A stretch of DNA of 64,000 nt from Nocardioides sp. Iso805N. Lineage in GTDB: Bacteria; Actinomycetota; Actinomycetes; Propionibacteriales; Nocardioidaceae. Below are positions 61,968-64,000 of this stretch, piece by piece. Both the position numbers and the translations under genes were made by a program. The notes below the pieces were generated by a model. The model was not told the DNA's origin. It saw only the letters and a list, made by a program, of their open reading frames with translations, and did not search any database. The DNA is taken from positions 310,001-374,000 of the forward strand of contig NZ_KB822579.1 of assembly GCF_000364605.1 (NCBI RefSeq), given 5' to 3'. The stretch's first letter is position 1, and each line of letters opens with the position of its first letter.

Positions 61968-64000
61968 ATGAGTCTGCGCCCCGATGCCACCGAGGTCCTC
62001 ACCGCTGCGCTTCGTCAGCGGATCATGGTCATCGACGGCGCGATGGGCACCGCGATCCAGCGCGACCGTCCGGACGAGGCCGGTTACCGCGGCGAGCGGT
62101 TCAAGGACTGGCCGAGCGACGTGATCGGCAACAACGACCTGCTCACGCTGACCCAGCCCGAGATCATCGCGGGCATCCATCGCGAGTACCTCGAGGCCGG
62201 CGCGGACATCATCGAGACCAACACGTTCAACGCCAACGCCATCTCGATGTCCGACTACGGCATGGAGGAGCTCGCCTACGAGCTCAACTACGAGTCAGCC
62301 CGGCTCGCGCGGACGTGCGCCGACGACTTCAGCACCCCGGACAGGCCGCGGTACGTCGCCGGCGCGCTGGGCCCGACCAGCCGCACGGCGAGCATCAGCC
62401 CCGACGTGAACGACCCGGGTGCGCGCAACATCAGCTACGACGAGCTGGTGGCGGCGTACGCGACGGCGACGCGGGGCCTGCTCGACGGCGGTTCCGACAT
62501 CGTCATCATCGAGACGATCTTCGACACGCTCAATGCCAAGGCGGCGATCTACGCGGTCGAGCAGGTCTTCGCCGAGCACGGCCGGCGCTGGCCGGTGATC
62601 ATCTCCGGCACCATCACCGATGCCTCCGGGCGCACCTTGAGCGGCCAGGTCACCGAGGCCTTCTGGGACTCGGTGCGGCACGCTCGGCCCATCGCGGTCG
62701 GCCTCAACTGTGCCCTCGGCGCGCAGGAGATGCGCCCCTACATCGCCGAGCTCGCGCGGGTCGCCGACACCTTCGTCTCCTGCTACCCCAACGCCGGCCT
62801 GCCCAATGCCTTCGGCGAGTACGACGAGGGTCCCGCGGAGACTGCGGGTTACGTCGCCGAGTTCGCCGCGGCGGGCTTCGTCAACATCGTCGGCGGCTGC
62901 TGCGGCACCACGCCCGCCCACATCAAGGCGATCGCCGACGCGGTCGCGCCGGTGGCTGAGCGTGCCCCCTCCTCGCCGGAGCCGGCGTTGCGGCTCGCCG
63001 GCCTGGAGCCGTTCGCGGTCAAGGACGACAGCCTGTTCGTCAATGTCGGCGAGCGGACCAACATCACCGGCTCGGCGCGTTTCCGCAACCTGATCAAGGC
63101 CGGCGACTACGACACCGCCCTCACCGTGGCCGCGCAGCAGGTCGAGAGCGGTGCCCAGGTCATCGACGTCAACATGGACGAAGGCATGATCGACGGGGTC
63201 GCGGCGATGGAGCGCTTCCTCAAGCTGATCGCCTCCGAGCCCGACATCAGCCGGGTGCCGGTGATGATCGACTCCTCCAAGTGGGAGGTCATCGAGGCCG
63301 GCCTGAAGTGTGTCCAGGGCAAGCCGATCGTGAACTCCATCTCGCTCAAGGAGGGTGAGGAGCCGTTCATCAAGCACGCCATCGCCTGCAAGCAGTACGG
63401 CGCGGCGGCCGTGGTGATGGCGTTCGACGAGGACGGCCAGGCCGACTCCTACGAGCGCCGGATCGCGATCTGCGAGCGCGCCTACCGGATCCTGGTGGAT
63501 CGGGTCGGGTTCGACCCTGAGGACATCATCTTCGACCCGAACGTCTTCGCGGTCGCGACCGGCATCGAGGAGCACGCCACCTACGGCGTCGACTTCATCG
63601 AGGCCACCCGCTGGATCCGGCAGAACCTGCCGGGCGCGAAGGTCTCCGGCGGCATCTCCAACGTGTCGTTCTCCTTCCGTGGCAACAACTTCGTCCGCGA
63701 GGCGATCCACGCGGTCTTCCTCTACCACGCCATCCAGGCGGGCCTGTCGATGGGCATCGTCAACGCCGGCGCGCTGGTCACCTACGACGAGATCGACCCC
63801 GCGCTGCGCGAAGCCATCGAGGACGTGGTGCTCAACCGCACCGGAGACTCTGTTGCCGCCACCGAGCGCCTGCTCGAGCTGGCCGAGCGACACCGTGGCA
63901 GCGGCGAGGAGGCCGAGGCGAAGGTCGATGAGTGGCGCTCGCTCCCGGTCGGCGAGCGGATCACGCACGCCCTGGTCAAGGGCCTGGACGCCTTCGTCGA
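61968..64000 (+). CDS. metH: cobalamin-dependent methionine synthase MetH, N-terminal part, cut by the window edge
   Basis: 677 residues are visible; the gene continues beyond 64000. The homocysteine-binding domain (about residues 10-335) has the zinc Cys at 248 ([14 protein letters not shown]) and at 311-312 ([16 protein letters not shown]). The pterin/methyltetrahydrofolate domain follows (about 345-625: [59 protein letters not shown]). The cobalamin-binding and activation domains are expected further on. It transfers a methyl group from methyl-THF to homocysteine via B12. No cobalamin riboswitch is seen in the 108 bp before the ATG. Confidence 0.95.
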   Translation, partial: MSLRPDATEVLTAALRQRIMVIDGAMGTAIQRDRPDEAGYRGERFKDWPSDVIGNNDLLTLTQPEIIAGIHREYLEAGADIIETNTFNANAISMSDYGMEELAYELNYESARLARTCADDFSTPDRPRYVAGALGPTSRTASISPDVNDPGARNISYDELVAAYATATRGLLDGGSDIVIIETIFDTLNAKAAIYAVEQVFAEHGRRWPVIISGTITDASGRTLSGQVTEAFWDSVRHARPIAVGLNCALGAQEMRPYIAELARVADTFVSCYPNAGLPNAFGEYDEGPAETAGYVAEFAAAGFVNIVGGCCGTTPAHIKAIADAVAPVAERAPSSPEPALRLAGLEPFAVKDDSLFVNVGERTNITGSARFRNLIKAGDYDTALTVAAQQVESGAQVIDVNMDEGMIDGVAAMERFLKLIASEPDISRVPVMIDSSKWEVIEAGLKCVQGKPIVNSISLKEGEEPFIKHAIACKQYGAAAVVMAFDEDGQADSYERRIAICERAYRILVDRVGFDPEDIIFDPNVFAVATGIEEHATYGVDFIEATRWIRQNLPGAKVSGGISNVSFSFRGNNFVREAIHAVFLYHAIQAGLSMGIVNAGALVTYDEIDPALREAIEDVVLNRTGDSVAATERLLELAERHRGSGEEAEAKVDEWRSLPVGERITHALVKGLDAFV

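Noticed and set aside
62295..63968. 557-codon minus-strand frame opposite metH
   Set aside because: The plus strand is a clear MetH with all zinc Cys; the antisense frame has no recognisable domain.

Overview
This 64 kb window is high-GC chromosomal DNA from an actinobacterium. The right end carries the mycothiol ligase gene mshC between a MSMEG_4193-type phosphatase, a DUF3090 protein, a SCO1664-type protein, a PAC2 protein and metH, a neighbourhood characteristic of Actinobacteria. An NDMA-dependent alcohol dehydrogenase, GAF/ANTAR proteins, a DUF222/HNH (13E12-type) protein and a DUF5703 protein agree. A nocardioform or Propionibacteriales genus such as Nocardioides is my best guess, by inference only. 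I saw no rRNA, tRNA, CRISPR array, integrase or transposase. Both ends cut genes: a serine hydrolase at position 1 and metH at 64000.

Left part (1-8 kb): the tail of a NylB/class-C-type serine hydrolase, then a decayed patch with two recognisable broken genes. One is a relic of a DUF389 membrane-protein gene, whose intact relative lies at 34.8 kb. The other is a SHOCT-domain gene put out of frame by an exact 34-bp tandem duplication. Two regulator/efflux pairs follow, HxlR/MFS and MarR/FUSC, each divergent around visible repeats. An aldehyde dehydrogenase/alcohol dehydrogenase pair closes this part. 

8-19 kb: a run of minus-strand genes (GAF-ANTAR sensor, an ANTAR-like protein fused to a YbhN/MprF-type membrane domain, slipin, PRC-barrel protein, glycosyltransferase, glycogen-debranching-type enzyme), then a plus-strand MgtA-type P-type ATPase. 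The look is of a stress/envelope set. 

19-31 kb: a TetR regulator and its inverted-repeat operator face a compact plus-strand operon of a YtcJ-like amidohydrolase and a complete peptide/nickel-type ABC importer (SBP, two permeases, two ATPases), three of whose junctions overlap. A DUF222/HNH protein, an intergenic region with tandem repeats, and a DHA2 exporter with a long cytoplasmic tail follow. 

31-42 kb: a sulfatase island. It holds two type I sulfatases with different formylglycine motifs (CSPTR and CTAGR), a formylglycine-generating enzyme, a HAD phosphatase and a KUP potassium transporter. The KUP-sulfatase-FGE-HAD genes form one tight minus-strand unit. An FMN-type glutamate-synthase-like protein and a DUF389 protein sit in the middle on the other strand. 

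42-55 kb: MmyB-type XRE regulator, three aldo/keto reductases (two in tandem), a large secreted metzincin-type protein, YbaK-type deacylase, SulP transporter, polysaccharide pyruvyl transferase, M20 peptidase, membrane diguanylate cyclase and a DUF5703 protein. 

55-64 kb: the conserved housekeeping block uppP, a His-rich small protein, corA, MSMEG_4193-type phosphatase, DUF3090, SCO1664-type, mshC, PAC2 and metH, with a perfect 20-bp hairpin between the convergent mshC and PAC2 genes. 

Most families are known. What seems least described is the ANTAR-flippase fusion, the sulfatase island organisation, the dedicated amidohydrolase-ABC operon and the two gene-decay events at the left edge.
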